Origin: Acidimicrobiia bacterium
GTDB lineage: Bacteria > Actinomycetota > Acidimicrobiia > Spongiisociales > UBA11373
DNA length: 40,414 nucleotides
Reading direction: 5' to 3'
Assembly: GCA_016215655.1 (NCBI GenBank)
Contig: JACRIT010000005.1
Coordinates: forward strand, 1-40,414
Shown: piece after piece, positions 9,811-18,776 of the stretch
How the letters are laid out: each line of letters opens with the position of its first letter
How positions within the stretch are numbered: the stretch's first letter is position 1
Notes under the pieces: model-generated
The model's database searches: none
Seen by the model: the letters and a program-made list of their open reading frames with translations, nothing else
What the model was told of the DNA's origin: nothing
Program-made: the position numbers and the translations under genes

Positions 9811-10641
9811 ATGCCACTCGTCCTCGCCGGCATCGCCTCGCTCGTCTTCGGAGTCGCCGACTTCGTCGGCGGATTCGTCACCCGGCGAGCCCCGGCGATC
9901 ACCGTCGTGTGGGGTTCGCAACTGCTCAGCCTGGGCATGGTTCTTGCCCTCGCCCCCCTCTTCTCGGACGGGGTGGCCGTGGGATCGGCGATGTGGTGGG
10001 GGGCAGGCGCCGGTGCCGCCGGTGCGCTCGGCCTCGTCGTCTTCTACCACGCCCTCGCCACCACCAGGGTGGCGGTGGTCGCCTCGGTCGCCGCGGTGGT
10101 GGGCACCGCGGCGCCGATCATCTTCGGAGTCGTGGTGGGGGAGCGTCCGTCGGTGCTCGCTTGGATGGGCATGGCCCTCGCCGTCCCCGCCCTCGCCCTC
10201 CTTCCATCGGGCGAGCACGATTCCGGTCGGGGCGGGCGCGGGGTATGGCTGGGGTTCGTCGCCGGGCTTGCTTTCGCCCTCTTCGGCATCCTTATCTCGC
10301 GGACCGGTTCGGATTCGGGAATGTGGCCGCTCGCCTGGGCTCGCCTGGCCTCGGTGGTGCTGCTCGGCATCGCCGCGCCGGCGATGGGGCGGCCGCTCGT
10401 GGCGGCTCGTCCTGCCTGGCGCTTCATCACGCTGGCAGGGTTGCTCGACATGGCGGGCAATGTCCTGTTCCTGTTGGCGGTGCGCCGTGAGCTGCTGTCG
10501 CTCGTGGCGGTGATCATGTCGCTCTATCCGGTGTCGACGATCACCTTGGCCCGCATCGTCTACGGCGAGCGTGTGGTGCGCCGCCAGGTCGGCGGCCTGG
10601 GATTGGCGGCGGTCGCCGTGGTGCTGATCGCGCTCGGTTGA
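9811..10641 (+). CDS. EamA/DMT-superfamily transporter
   Basis: Membrane protein of 276 residues with about ten hydrophobic helices arranged as two similar halves, the usual build of EamA (drug/metabolite transporter) proteins. Typical features are the first-half segment FYHALATTRVAVVASVAAVVGTAAPIIF ending at GERPS, and the second-half segment LVAVIMSLYPVSTITLARIVYGERV ending in a short last helix. Substrate unknown; the family exports amino acids, purines or other metabolites. No clear ribosome-binding site precedes ATG 9811, which follows the heptad array closely. The stop codon abuts the stop of the converging carboxylase gene, sharing the palindrome TGATCA, so there is no room for a separate terminator. 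Confidence 0.85.
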   Translation: MPLVLAGIASLVFGVADFVGGFVTRRAPAITVVWGSQLLSLGMVLALAPLFSDGVAVGSAMWWGAGAGAAGALGLVVFYHALATTRVAVVASVAAVVGTAAPIIFGVVVGERPSVLAWMGMALAVPALALLPSGEHDSGRGGRGVWLGFVAGLAFALFGILISRTGSDSGMWPLAWARLASVVLLGIAAPAMGRPLVAARPAWRFITLAGLLDMAGNVLFLLAVRRELLSLVAVIMSLYPVSTITLARIVYGERVVRRQVGGLGLAAVAVVLIALG

Positions 10642-12405
10642 TCAGCGGATGATGGCGAGCACCGCGCCGCCGGCGACCCGGTCTCCGGGCCGAACTCGCA
10701 GGTCGACGATCTCGCCGTCGATCGGAGACCGGACCTCGTTCTCCATCTTCATGGCCTCGAGGATGAACAACGGGTCGCCGACCGCGACACGATCGCCGGC
10801 CTTGTGGTGGACCTTCACGATGGTGCCCTGCATCGGGGCGATGACGGCCCCCGTATTGCCCCCACCTGCCGGAACCTGAGCGAGCTTGGGTGGACGCCGC
10901 CGCGGAGCGGGCCGCCGGCCCGGCGTTGCCGTGGTGGTGGTAGAGGCATCCGGCGCCCAGACCCGGACCACGAAACGCCGTCCGCCCACTTCCACGGTGA
11001 GTTGCCGCTCGGCGAGTTCCTCGTCCTCGGGGAGCCGGGCCGGCACGGGGTGCGTGAGGGCCCCGAGATCCATCTCGTCCTCGACGGTGCGGGTGTGGTG
11101 TGTGCCGGCGAGGAACGACGGGGAGTCGAGCGCCAGCAAGTGGAACGGGATCGTGGTCGCGATCCCGGTGATGGTGTATTCGCGCAGCGCGCGCCGCGCC
11201 CGGGTGATGGCCTCGTCGCGATCACGGCCCCACACGATGAGCTTGGAGACCAGGTTGTCGTAGTACTGGCTGATCGCGGATCCCGCTCCGTAGCCGCTGT
11301 CCACGCGGACCCCGAAGCCACCCGGCTCGGCGTAATCCACGATCTGACCCGGATTGGGGATGAATCCGTTGGCCGGGTCCTCGGCATTTACCCGGAACTC
11401 GATGGCGTGGCCGCGCGGCGAGACCTCGGAGAACGACAGGGGCTCGCCCATCGCCACCCGGAGTTGCTCGCGGACCAGGTCGATGCCGGTGACCATCTCG
11501 GTGACGGTGTGCTCCACCTGCAGGCGAGTGTTCATTTCGAGGAAGTAGAGATCTCCGCCGGCGTCGAGGAGGAATTCGACGGTTCCGGCGTTCTCGTAGT
11601 CGGCCGCCTTGGCCACGGCGAGGGCAGCCTTCCCCAGGGCCTTGCGCTGTTTGTCGCTGAGCGCGGTCGACGGAGACTCCTCGATGAGCTTCTGGTGGCG
11701 GCGCTGCAGCGAGCAGTCACGCTCGCCGAGGAACACACCGTTGCCGTGGTGATCGATGATGATCTGCGCCTCGATGTGGCGGGGACGCTCGAGGTACTTC
11801 TCGACGTAGACCTCGGGGTTCTTGAAGTACGCATCGGCCTCACGCCGTGCCGCCTCGAAACCGGCTTCGAGATCGGCATCGCGATGGATCACGCGCAGAC
11901 CCTTGCCCCCTCCGCCGTGGGCGGCCTTGATGGCGATCGGATACCCGAACTTGGCGGCGACGGTGCGCACCTCGGCCACGGATCGCAAGGGCTCCAGGGT
12001 CCCCGGCACCCCGGCCACGCCCGCCTTCTCCGCCACCTTGCGCGAGGAGATCTTGTCGCCCATCGCCGTGATCGCCGCCGGAGAAGGCCCCACCCAGATG
12101 AGGCCGGCATCGATGACACGCCGGGCGAAACCGGCGTTTTCGGCGAGGAACCCATAGCCGGGGTGGACGGCATCGGCCTTGGACTCGGCCGCGGCAGCCA
12201 GGAGCCGATCGATGTCGAGGTATGACGCCGCGGCTGGAGCGGGGCCGATGTTCCACGCCTCGTCGGCGCAGCGAACATGAGCCGCATCGCGATCCAACTC
12301 GGAGTACACCGCGATGGTCCGCAGTCCCAGTTCCTTGGCGCCCCTGATGACGCGGACCGCGATCTCGCCGCGGTTGGCCACCAGGACGGAGTGCATGGCG
12401 CGCAT
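10642..12405 (-). CDS. pccA: Acyl/propionyl-CoA carboxylase alpha subunit (biotin carboxylase + BCCP)
   Basis: Fusion of biotin carboxylase and biotin carboxyl carrier protein, 587 residues, the usual actinobacterial AccA3/PccA layout. The N-terminal domain begins VLVANRGEIAVRVIRGAKELG and carries the ATP-grasp Gly-rich loop (AAHGGGGKGLRVI) and the EMNTRLQVEHTVTEMVTG motif of the biotin carboxylase active site. The carrier domain ends the protein with EAMKMENEV, whose middle Lys (about residue 552) receives biotin from BirA. A second ATG at 12396 (MHSVLVANRG) is an equally good start. It is separated from the beta-subunit stop by one base, so the two are co-transcribed. With that subunit it makes methylmalonyl-CoA from propionyl-CoA, or malonyl-CoA from acetyl-CoA. 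Confidence 0.95.
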   Translation of the reverse strand: MRAMHSVLVANRGEIAVRVIRGAKELGLRTIAVYSELDRDAAHVRCADEAWNIGPAPAAASYLDIDRLLAAAAESKADAVHPGYGFLAENAGFARRVIDAGLIWVGPSPAAITAMGDKISSRKVAEKAGVAGVPGTLEPLRSVAEVRTVAAKFGYPIAIKAAHGGGGKGLRVIHRDADLEAGFEAARREADAYFKNPEVYVEKYLERPRHIEAQIIIDHHGNGVFLGERDCSLQRRHQKLIEESPSTALSDKQRKALGKAALAVAKAADYENAGTVEFLLDAGGDLYFLEMNTRLQVEHTVTEMVTGIDLVREQLRVAMGEPLSFSEVSPRGHAIEFRVNAEDPANGFIPNPGQIVDYAEPGGFGVRVDSGYGAGSAISQYYDNLVSKLIVWGRDRDEAITRARRALREYTITGIATTIPFHLLALDSPSFLAGTHHTRTVEDEMDLGALTHPVPARLPEDEELAERQLTVEVGGRRFVVRVWAPDASTTTTATPGRRPAPRRRPPKLAQVPAGGGNTGAVIAPMQGTIVKVHHKAGDRVAVGDPLFILEAMKMENEVRSPIDGEIVDLRVRPGDRVAGGAVLAIIR

Positions 12406-12406
12406 C

Positions 12407-13957
12407 CTAGAGAGGGATGTTTCCGTGCTTCTTGGGAGGAAGCGTCACGCGCTTCGTCCGCAGCACGTCGAGGGTCTGGATGAGGCGGTGTCGGGTCTCA
12501 CGCGGCTCGATCACCTCGTCGATGAGTCCGCGCTCGGCGGCGACATAGGGATTGGAGAATGCCGACTCGTAATCCGAGATGAGCTGTGCCCGGATGGCGT
12601 CGGGATCGGCGGCCTCGGTGATCTCGCGACGATGGATGATGTTCACCGCCCCCTGGGCTCCCATCACCGCGATCTCGGCGGTCGGCCAGGCGAAGGCCAT
12701 GTCCGCTCCCACCCCCCGTGAATTCATCACTACGTAGGCCCCGCCGTAGGCCTTGCGGGTGATGACGGTGACTCGCGGGACGGTGGCCTCGCAATAGGCG
12801 TAGAGCAACTTGGCGCCGTGGCGGATGATGCCGCCGTGCTCCTGGTCGACGCCGGGGAGGAAGCCGGGGACGTCGACGAACGACACGATGGGGATGTTGA
12901 ACGCATCGCAGAACCGGACGAAACGTGCCCCCTTCACCGAGGCATCGATGTCGAGGGTGCCGGCGAGTGCAGCCGGGTTGTTGGCCACGATGCCGACGCT
13001 GTAGCCGTCGAGGCGCGCAAAACCGACGACCAGATTGGGCGCGAAGTGGTGATGGGCCTCGTAGAACTGGCCGTCATCGACGACGAGTTCGATGAGATCG
13101 GTCATGTCGTACGGCTGGTTCGGCGAATCGGGGATGATCGTCGTCAGCGCCTCCTCCATCCGATCGGGTCGATCGGTGGGGGTGAAGAACGGCGGGGCCT
13201 CCATGTTGTTCTGGGGAAGGAACGACAACAGGAAGCGGACCTCTTCGAGTGCCTGGCGCCCATCGGCGGCGACGAAGTGGGTGACACCGGAGACCGAACT
13301 GTGGGGATGGGCGCCGCCGAGCGTGTCGAAGGTCACATCCTCGCCGGTCACCGCTTTGATCACGTCGGGGCCGGTGATGAACAGGTGCGAGGTTCCTTCG
13401 ACCTGATAGACGAAGTCGGTGATGGCCGGGGAGTAGACGGCACCGCCGGCGCAGGGGCCCATGATCACCGAGATCTGGGGGATCACTCCGGAGGCCATGA
13501 CGTTGCGGTGGAAGATGCGGCCGTATCCATCGAGGGCGAATACCCCCTCCTGGATGCGCGCTCCGCCGGAGTCCTTCAACCCGACGAGGGGAGCCCCGGT
13601 CTTCATCGCCAGATCCATCACCTTGCAGATCTTCTCGCTCACCGCTTCGCCGAGTGAGCCGCCGAAGACGGTGAAATCCTCGGCGAACACGAAGATGGGC
13701 CTGCCATCCACGGTGCCCCAGCCGGTGATCACGGCGTCGCCGGGCGGCCGCCGGTCCTCGATCCCGAATCCCCGGGCGCGGTGACGCACGAACATGTCCA
13801 TCTCGACGAACGAGCCCTTGTCGAGGAGCGTGTCGATGCGCTCGCGGGCGGTCATCTTGCCCGCCTCGTGCTGCTTGTCGACCGCCCGTTGGCTGCCGGC
13901 GTGCTCGTGCTCCTCGCGGAGCCGGCGCAATCGTTCGATTTGCTCCTCGGTGCTCAT
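12407..13957 (-). CDS. pccB: Acyl-CoA carboxylase beta subunit (propionyl-CoA carboxylase type)
   Basis: Carboxyltransferase subunit of 516 residues, the normal size for AccD5/PccB. It transfers CO2 from carboxybiotin to the acyl-CoA. Recognisable stretches include [42 protein letters not shown] (first oxyanion-hole region), [26 protein letters not shown] and [15 protein letters not shown] (second oxyanion-hole region). The nearby mutase gene suggests propionyl-CoA as substrate. Residue-level specificity for acetyl- or propionyl-CoA was not resolved. It is the first gene of the minus-strand pair and divergent from birA. The same divergent birA/accD5 pairing is known in mycobacteria. No small epsilon subunit gene accompanies it here. 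Confidence 0.95.
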   Translation of the reverse strand: MSTEEQIERLRRLREEHEHAGSQRAVDKQHEAGKMTARERIDTLLDKGSFVEMDMFVRHRARGFGIEDRRPPGDAVITGWGTVDGRPIFVFAEDFTVFGGSLGEAVSEKICKVMDLAMKTGAPLVGLKDSGGARIQEGVFALDGYGRIFHRNVMASGVIPQISVIMGPCAGGAVYSPAITDFVYQVEGTSHLFITGPDVIKAVTGEDVTFDTLGGAHPHSSVSGVTHFVAADGRQALEEVRFLLSFLPQNNMEAPPFFTPTDRPDRMEEALTTIIPDSPNQPYDMTDLIELVVDDGQFYEAHHHFAPNLVVGFARLDGYSVGIVANNPAALAGTLDIDASVKGARFVRFCDAFNIPIVSFVDVPGFLPGVDQEHGGIIRHGAKLLYAYCEATVPRVTVITRKAYGGAYVVMNSRGVGADMAFAWPTAEIAVMGAQGAVNIIHRREITEAADPDAIRAQLISDYESAFSNPYVAAERGLIDEVIEPRETRHRLIQTLDVLRTKRVTLPPKKHGNIPL

Positions 13958-13967
13958 GGCTCCCCGG

Positions 13968-13994
13968 AGTATGGTCGGTCACGGCGCACGTCAA
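13968..13994 (-). promoter_or_regulatory. Candidate promoter of the carboxylase operon
   Basis: On the minus strand TTGACG (complement of 13989-13994) is followed after 15 bases by CATACT (complement of 13968-13973). The predicted start of transcription falls within about ten bases of the ATG at 13957, and GGGGAG lies just before it. The spacer is shorter than ideal, so this is a tentative call. Confidence 0.35.
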
Positions 13995-14072
13995 CGGTTC
14001 CCGGCCGGAAAGGGCCCAGGGGCGTCCCGGTCCGGCAGGATTCGCCTTGGTTCGACTCCGCGGAGACCCGCA

Positions 14073-14768
14073 ATGGCTACACCCCTCACCATCATCGCTC
14101 TCGAGGTCGTCGACTCGACCCAGGACGAGGCGCGACAGCGCTATTCGGGCACTCCGCTCGTCGTGATCGCCGGTGCGCAGCGACGGGGGCGGGGGCGGAC
14201 GGGGGCGACCTGGGAGTCGGCACCCCGTGCCCTCGCCGTCTCGCTCGCCTGGTCGCCGCACTGGCCTGTGTCCGCGGTCGCCCGGCTCACCCTGGTCGCC
14301 GGTCTGGCGGCCCTCGACGTCATCGGCGGTGATGGCGGGTTGAAGTGGCCCAACGATGTCATGATCGGCGGGGCCAAGGCCGGTGGCATCCTCACCGAGC
14401 GATACGGCGACACCGTGATCACCGGCCTCGGGCTCAATCTCTACTGGCCCGATCCGCCACCCGGATTTGGTGCCCTCACCACGGCGGACCCCGGGGCCGA
14501 TGCAGCCCGGCACCTCGGCGAGAGGTGGGCCGAGCGACTCCTGCAGCGTGCCGCCTCCGGGCCGGACGGCTGGGGTCGGGCCGAGTATCTGGCGCGGTGC
14601 GTGACCATCGGCGAGGAGATCGCCTGGGACCCCGATGGTCGTGGCACCGCCACCGGCATCGCCTCCGACGGGGGTCTCGTCGTGATGACCTCAGCGGGGG
14701 AGGTGGTGCTCGAGTCGGGAGCGGTGAGGACCGTGCGTCGCCGGGGTGGCCCCGGAGGCCGTGGCTAG
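14073..14768 (+). CDS. birA: Biotin-protein ligase (class I, no HTH domain)
   Basis: Ligase of 231 residues that activates biotin with ATP and attaches it to the carrier-domain lysine of acyl-CoA carboxylases. It has VVDSTQDEA at residues 12-20, the biotinyl-AMP loop GRGRTGATW (39-47) and KWPNDVMIGGAKAGGIL (91-107) with the conserved Lys, followed by a small C-terminal SH3-like domain. There is no N-terminal DNA-binding domain, so it is not a BirA-type repressor. ATG 14073 is chosen because longer in-frame starts run back into the divergent carboxylase gene. The genomic neighbour is its likely substrate, PccA. Its 3' end is followed closely by the hydrolase-like gene. Confidence 0.92.
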   Translation: MATPLTIIALEVVDSTQDEARQRYSGTPLVVIAGAQRRGRGRTGATWESAPRALAVSLAWSPHWPVSAVARLTLVAGLAALDVIGGDGGLKWPNDVMIGGAKAGGILTERYGDTVITGLGLNLYWPDPPPGFGALTTADPGADAARHLGERWAERLLQRAASGPDGWGRAEYLARCVTIGEEIAWDPDGRGTATGIASDGGLVVMTSAGEVVLESGAVRTVRRRGGPGGRG

Positions 14769-14790
14769 CCTGGGTGGCGGAGGTGTGTCC

Positions 14791-15396
14791 GTGACCGTGA
14801 TCGCAGGCGAGGGGCGGGTGGCGATTCTCTATGGGCACCAGCCGATGGCATCGCCGCCCCATCACACCGGGTATCTCGCCCGCCCCGACGTCGTCGATCG
14901 GCACCCCGGGGTCGTGATCACGGCCGGTGCCGAAGCGTCCAACGCGGTGCGCACGCTGGCGCGCTACATCGCCCGACACGGCTTTGCCGCGGTCGTGCCG
15001 CCGGGATCCCGTGCCGAGTTCACCGCCGCGATCGACGCTCTCGGTGGTGCCTGGGGCGGGTGGTCACGGCGTGACCGCCGGGCCGTGATCGGCATCGGTC
15101 TCGGATCCTCCTGGGCGATCGCCGCCGCCGAGGAGCACGGTCTGCCGCTGGTGCTGCTGTCGCCGCAGCCGACACCGACAGGGCTCAGCGGGGCGTCGGC
15201 GACCCTGGTGCTTGGCGTCGATGCCCCCGGTACGGAGTCTTCCGGCGCCGGGGGCCATTGGGTGACCTATCGCGGTTCGGGCCTCGGGTTCTGGGACGAT
15301 GCGTCCGCCGATTACGTCCCGGCGGCTGCCGCGGACTCCCGGGCACGCCTGATCGCATTCCTCGATCGTCACCTCGCCATCCCAACGGCCGCCTGA
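14791..15396 (+). CDS. Dienelactone-hydrolase-like protein, possibly lacking the nucleophile
   Basis: About 201 residues from GTG 14791, chosen because GGAGG at 14779-14783 sits 7 bases upstream; GTG 14746 or 14785 would give longer versions. The fold hints at an alpha/beta hydrolase of the dienelactone hydrolase type: a strand and loop near residue 15 (AILYGHQP), an alternating helix-strand centre, and a C-terminal helix RLIAFLDRHL. Where the nucleophile elbow G-x-C/S-x-G is expected the sequence reads GIGLGSSWA, so the catalytic Cys or Ser appears to be Gly. It may be non-catalytic, or the family assignment may be wrong. It lies between birA and the LCP gene on the same strand. Role unknown. 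Confidence 0.45.
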   Translation: MTVIAGEGRVAILYGHQPMASPPHHTGYLARPDVVDRHPGVVITAGAEASNAVRTLARYIARHGFAAVVPPGSRAEFTAAIDALGGAWGGWSRRDRRAVIGIGLGSSWAIAAAEEHGLPLVLLSPQPTPTGLSGASATLVLGVDAPGTESSGAGGHWVTYRGSGLGFWDDASADYVPAAAADSRARLIAFLDRHLAIPTAA

Positions 15397-15432
15397 CGCA
15401 CCGTCCGGGGCTGCACAGTGCGGCACCGGTGC

Positions 15433-15438
15433 TATAAC
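15433..15438 (+). promoter_or_regulatory. -10 element of the LCP gene
   Basis: TATAAC, a five-of-six match to the -10 consensus, ends 12 bases before ATG 15451. The predicted transcript start is about six bases before that ATG. It lies inside the longer GTG-initiated version of the frame, which argues for the ATG start. No convincing -35 hexamer is present. Confidence 0.5.
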
Positions 15439-15450
15439 GACGGTCCCGCC

Positions 15451-16740
15451 ATGACGATGCCCTCCTATCCCCGCGTGTCACCCCCGGTCCCACCGGCGCC
15501 CGTCAAGCGCGGGGGGAAGCGGGCCATCGTCATCTTCCTCGTCGCCGCCAACATCGTCGTGTTCGGCGCCATCGGAGTCGTGTGGTGGGCAGCGAACCAG
15601 GTGTCGTCGTCGGTGTCGACGATCCCCTCGACCGACCTCTCGCTCGACGCCGTCGACCCCGGCGAGCCCCGCACCTTCCTCCTGGTGGGGAGCGACAGCC
15701 GTGAGAATCTCGAGGACCTCACCAACTTCGGCTACGCCGGTGGTCAGCGGTCGGATGTGCTGATCCTCATGCAGGTCCTGCCCGAAGCCGGCCGGATGCA
15801 GTTGCTTTCGATCCCGCGTGATCTCCGCATCGAGTACGGCGGACAGGTGGGACGGATCAACGCCAGATTCGCCAACGGTGCCGGAGACCTCGTCGGCGCC
15901 CTCACCGACGAGACGGGCCTGCCGATTCACCACTACCTCGAGGTCGAGTTCTCTGGTTTCGCCGGGATCATCGACGCCATCGGTGGCATCCGGCTGACGT
16001 TCCCGTATCCGGCGAGGGATCTGTCGTCGGGCCTCGAGGTCGGGGCGGGCACCCAGGTGCTGGACGGCTTCACGGCCCTGTCGTATGCCCGCAGCCGCAA
16101 GTACCAGGAGTTGCGCGACGGCGAGTGGGTGAGTGTCGATGCCAATGACATCGGGCGAACGCGGCGTCAGCAGGATGTGCTGCTCGCCATACTCACCCAG
16201 GTCGATCGGCCGACCTCGATCAGCGGGTTCCAGAATCTCCTCGATGCCCTGGGGGGATTCGTGTCGGTGGACAGTGCCTTCGATGCCGAGGAGATCGTCC
16301 AGCTCGCCTGGTCGATGCGGGGTATCAGTGGCTCCGATGTCGAATCGATGACGCTGCCGGTGCAGATCTTCGAAGAGAACGGCACCTCCTACGTGGTGCG
16401 GATCGAGCCCGATGCCTCGAACGTGATCGACGCCTTCGCCAACGGCGACCCGATGACAGTCGACCGGGATTCACGAATCCAGGTGCAGAACGGCAATGGC
16501 ATTCCCGGCTCGGCCAGTGCGGTTGCCGAAGCCCTCTCCGGGGCCGGTTTCGAGGTCGTGGGAACCCTGGATTCGGTTCGCAGCGACTACCAGGTCACCG
16601 AAGTGGTGGCCGGCGCCGCCAACCTCGCACTCGCCCAGGCCGTGGTCGATGCCCTCGGCTACGGCGAGGTGATCGTGGGAAGAACCCCGGCGGGAGTGGA
16701 GGTCGTGGTTATCGTCGGGGCCGATGCCCCGACCGGGTAA
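15451..16740 (+). CDS. LytR-CpsA-Psr (LCP) family protein with LytR_C domain
   Basis: Membrane-anchored enzyme of 429 residues. LCP proteins transfer lipid-linked glycans to peptidoglycan (arabinogalactan ligation in mycobacteria, teichoic acids in Firmicutes). A Pro-rich cytoplasmic tail and one span (about 24-46) precede the LCP domain, which begins FLLVGSDSR and contains RSDVLILMQV, the conserved Arg in LSIPRDLRIEY, and VEFSGFAGIIDAIGG. A LytR_C domain follows at about 340-425 (VQNGNGIPGSASAVAEALSGAGF). ATG 15451 is preferred over GTG 15418 because a -10 element overlaps the longer start. The next gene begins 17 bases before this stop, so the sugar-nucleotide gene is coupled to it, supporting a wall-glycan role. 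Confidence 0.93.
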   Translation: MTMPSYPRVSPPVPPAPVKRGGKRAIVIFLVAANIVVFGAIGVVWWAANQVSSSVSTIPSTDLSLDAVDPGEPRTFLLVGSDSRENLEDLTNFGYAGGQRSDVLILMQVLPEAGRMQLLSIPRDLRIEYGGQVGRINARFANGAGDLVGALTDETGLPIHHYLEVEFSGFAGIIDAIGGIRLTFPYPARDLSSGLEVGAGTQVLDGFTALSYARSRKYQELRDGEWVSVDANDIGRTRRQQDVLLAILTQVDRPTSISGFQNLLDALGGFVSVDSAFDAEEIVQLAWSMRGISGSDVESMTLPVQIFEENGTSYVVRIEPDASNVIDAFANGDPMTVDRDSRIQVQNGNGIPGSASAVAEALSGAGFEVVGTLDSVRSDYQVTEVVAGAANLALAQAVVDALGYGEVIVGRTPAGVEVVVIVGADAPTG

Positions 16741-17788
16741 CCCACTCACTCCGATCCGCCAGGCGGTCGTGCTCGTCGGCGGCCGCGGCACCCGCATGTG
16801 GCCCCTCACCTTCGACGTCCCGAAGGGCCTGCTGCCCCTCGGGGGCCTTCCATTCGTCGAGTACCAACTGCGCCAGCTCGCCACCGTGGGTGTCGAGGAG
16901 GTATTCCTCGCCGTGGGGCGCGAGCTGCTCGGAGCGTGGGAGCGCTACGCGGCGAGTCCTCGGGCCGGAATCACGGTGCACCTGGCGATCGAAGACGAGC
17001 CTCTCGACACCGCCGGGCCGGTGCGTGCCATCCTCGACCGCCTCGACGAGCGCTTCCTCGTGCTCAACGGCGACGTCGTGGTGGAGGCCGACCTTCGTCC
17101 GCTGGTGGCGAGCGAGAGCGTCGCCTCGCTGGCACTCATCGAGGTTGCCGACACGTCGGCGTACGGCGTCGTGGTGATGGATGCCTCCGGCGCGGTGGAG
17201 CGGTTCGTGGAGAAGCCGCCTCTCGCCGACGCCCCGGCGCGTACCGTCAACGCCGGAATGTACGCCTTGACCCGGGAGGCGCTCGCCGGCTACCCGAACG
17301 GGCGTCTCTCCTTCGAGCGAGTGGTGTTTCCCGACCTCGCCGCCAGCGGCGCGGCGCGCGGTGTCCTCCTCGCCGGTCGGTGGATCGACATCGGGACGCC
17401 GCAGCTCTATCTGGCGGCTCACGCCGCAGTCCACCGCGGTGAGTCCGCGCTGCACCGCCCGACGCCGCATGAAGCAACCGGGGCGGACGTCGCCGGGCGC
17501 CAGGCCGGGGAATGGTCGTGGATCGGGCCAGGAGCGAGCGTCGCCGAGGGCGCGGTGATCGAAGAGGCGGTGGTCATGTCGGGGGCGGTGGTGGCCGCGG
17601 GCGCCGTGGTGCGCGGCGCCATCGTGGGTCACGATGCCGGCATCGGCGCCGGATCCATCGTCGCCGGTGCGGCCATCATCGGTCCCGGAGCGGTCCTCGG
17701 CGACGGTTGCGAGGCAGATCAGGGGATGAGAGTCGCGCCGGGAGCCGTACTGGCTCAAGGCAGTGTCACGTTCCGGCCGCCGAAGTGA
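16724..17788 (+). CDS. manC: Sugar-1-phosphate nucleotidyltransferase (GDP-mannose pyrophosphorylase type)
   Basis: 354-residue enzyme with an N-terminal nucleotidyltransferase fold and a C-terminal left-handed beta-helix of hexapeptide repeats. The start has VVLVGGRGTRMWPLT and PKGLLPLGG, the nucleotide-binding signature with the catalytic Arg and Lys. FLVLNGDVVVEADL carries the metal-binding Asp, and FVEKPP and WIDIGTP are typical of mannose- or glucose-1-phosphate transferases. Hexapeptide repeats occupy roughly 265-345. GDP-mannose formation is the favoured reaction because manB and an isomerase lie in the same window and the mycobacterial counterpart (Rv3264c) makes GDP-mannose. Glucose- or glucosamine-1-phosphate cannot be excluded. 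Coding overlap with the LCP gene indicates one operon. Confidence 0.82.
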   Translation: MPRPGNPLTPIRQAVVLVGGRGTRMWPLTFDVPKGLLPLGGLPFVEYQLRQLATVGVEEVFLAVGRELLGAWERYAASPRAGITVHLAIEDEPLDTAGPVRAILDRLDERFLVLNGDVVVEADLRPLVASESVASLALIEVADTSAYGVVVMDASGAVERFVEKPPLADAPARTVNAGMYALTREALAGYPNGRLSFERVVFPDLAASGAARGVLLAGRWIDIGTPQLYLAAHAAVHRGESALHRPTPHEATGADVAGRQAGEWSWIGPGASVAEGAVIEEAVVMSGAVVAAGAVVRGAIVGHDAGIGAGSIVAGAAIIGPGAVLGDGCEADQGMRVAPGAVLAQGSVTFRPPK

Positions 17789-17795
17789 GGTGCCC

Positions 17796-18740
17796 ATGAA
17801 ACGCAAGGCCATCGTCACTGGAGGAGCGGGCTTCATCGGCAGCCATCTGACCGATGTGCTTCTCGACCGCGAATGGGATGTGCTCGTGGTGGACGATCTC
17901 ACCTCGGGGAGGATGGATCATCTCGCCGGAGCCAGACGTCGCGGTGCCGCGGTCCATGTGACCGACATCCGCGCCGCCGAACTCTCCGACCTTTTCGCCA
18001 AGTTCGGTCCCGAGCTGGTCTTCCATCTCGCCGCCCAATCGAAGGTTCGGCCATCGATGGACGACCCCATCCACGACGCCGAGGTGAACGTGGTGGGAAC
18101 ACTCAATGTCCTCGCCGCGGCCCACCGGGCTCGGGCCCGGAAGGTGTGCTTCGCCTCGTCGGGTGGTGCGGTGTACGGAGACGGCGCCCGGCTCCCGGTC
18201 AAGGAGACTGCGGCGAAGCGGCCCGCATCGCCCTACGGGATCTCGAAGAAGATCGTCGAGGACTACTTTCGGTGGTACCACGAGGTGCACGGACTGGAGT
18301 ACTCGCTGCTCGCCCTGGCCAACGTCTACGGGCCGCGACAGGATGCCTCGCTCGAGGGAGGGGTGGTCGCCATCTTCGCCCAGGCGATGCTGGGAGGCCG
18401 GCGTCCGGTGATCTTCGGTGACGGCACTCAAACCCGCGACTTCGTCTACGTGGGCGATGTGTGCGATGCCTTCGTTCGCGCCGCCGATGCCGGCGACGGC
18501 CTCATGATGAACATCGGGACCGGTACCGAGGTGTCGATCGGTGCCCTGTACGACACGATGGCGGAGCTCATCGGATACATCACCCGGGCCGATCACGCCG
18601 CGGCAAAGCCGGGGGACGTCCACCGCTCGGTGGTCGACGCCTCCCGGGCGAAGAAGGAACTGGGCTGGTCGCCGTGGACCACGCTTCGTGAGGGCCTCGC
18701 CAAGACGATCGAGTGGTATCGGGAAGGCACCAGGTCCTAG
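17796..18740 (+). CDS. galE: NAD-dependent sugar epimerase (UDP-glucose 4-epimerase-like)
   Basis: Short-chain dehydrogenase of the extended type, 314 residues. The Rossmann loop is GGAGFIGSHL at the N terminus, followed by DDLTSG and HLAAQSKVRPSMDDP. The catalytic triad region shows SSGGAVYG and YGISKK (Tyr and Lys), and ANVYGPRQ and RDFVYVGDV are typical of UDP- or GDP-hexose epimerases. UDP-galactose formation is the commonest role; a dTDP-glucose-related role is an alternative. ATG 17796 is selected because GAGGTG lies seven to twelve bases before it, and it follows the manC stop by 7 bases. The last codons overlap a 10-bp inverted repeat shared with the end of the converging glycosylase gene. 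Confidence 0.85.
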   Translation: MKRKAIVTGGAGFIGSHLTDVLLDREWDVLVVDDLTSGRMDHLAGARRRGAAVHVTDIRAAELSDLFAKFGPELVFHLAAQSKVRPSMDDPIHDAEVNVVGTLNVLAAAHRARARKVCFASSGGAVYGDGARLPVKETAAKRPASPYGISKKIVEDYFRWYHEVHGLEYSLLALANVYGPRQDASLEGGVVAIFAQAMLGGRRPVIFGDGTQTRDFVYVGDVCDAFVRAADAGDGLMMNIGTGTEVSIGALYDTMAELIGYITRADHAAAKPGDVHRSVVDASRAKKELGWSPWTTLREGLAKTIEWYREGTRS

Positions 18741-18776
18741 GCCCCAGGTTCCAGTCGGAGTGCCTGGTGCCTACTC
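18725..18776. repeat. 7-bp-period array and hairpin between converging galE and glycosylase genes
   Basis: From 18728 the sequence runs in a 7-base phase: CACCAGG, TCCTAGG, CCCCAGG, TTCCAGT, then CGGAGTG, CCTGGTG, CCTACTC. AGGCACCAGG (18725-18734) is perfectly complementary to CCTGGTGCCT (18763-18772), so the array folds into a stem that spans both stop codons. It is placed to end both converging transcripts. No poly-T tract follows on either strand. Confidence 0.7.

Noticed and set aside
10635-10650. TGATCA shared by two converging stop codons as a special signal
   Set aside because: A chance result of abutting TGA stops on opposite strands; no further structure.
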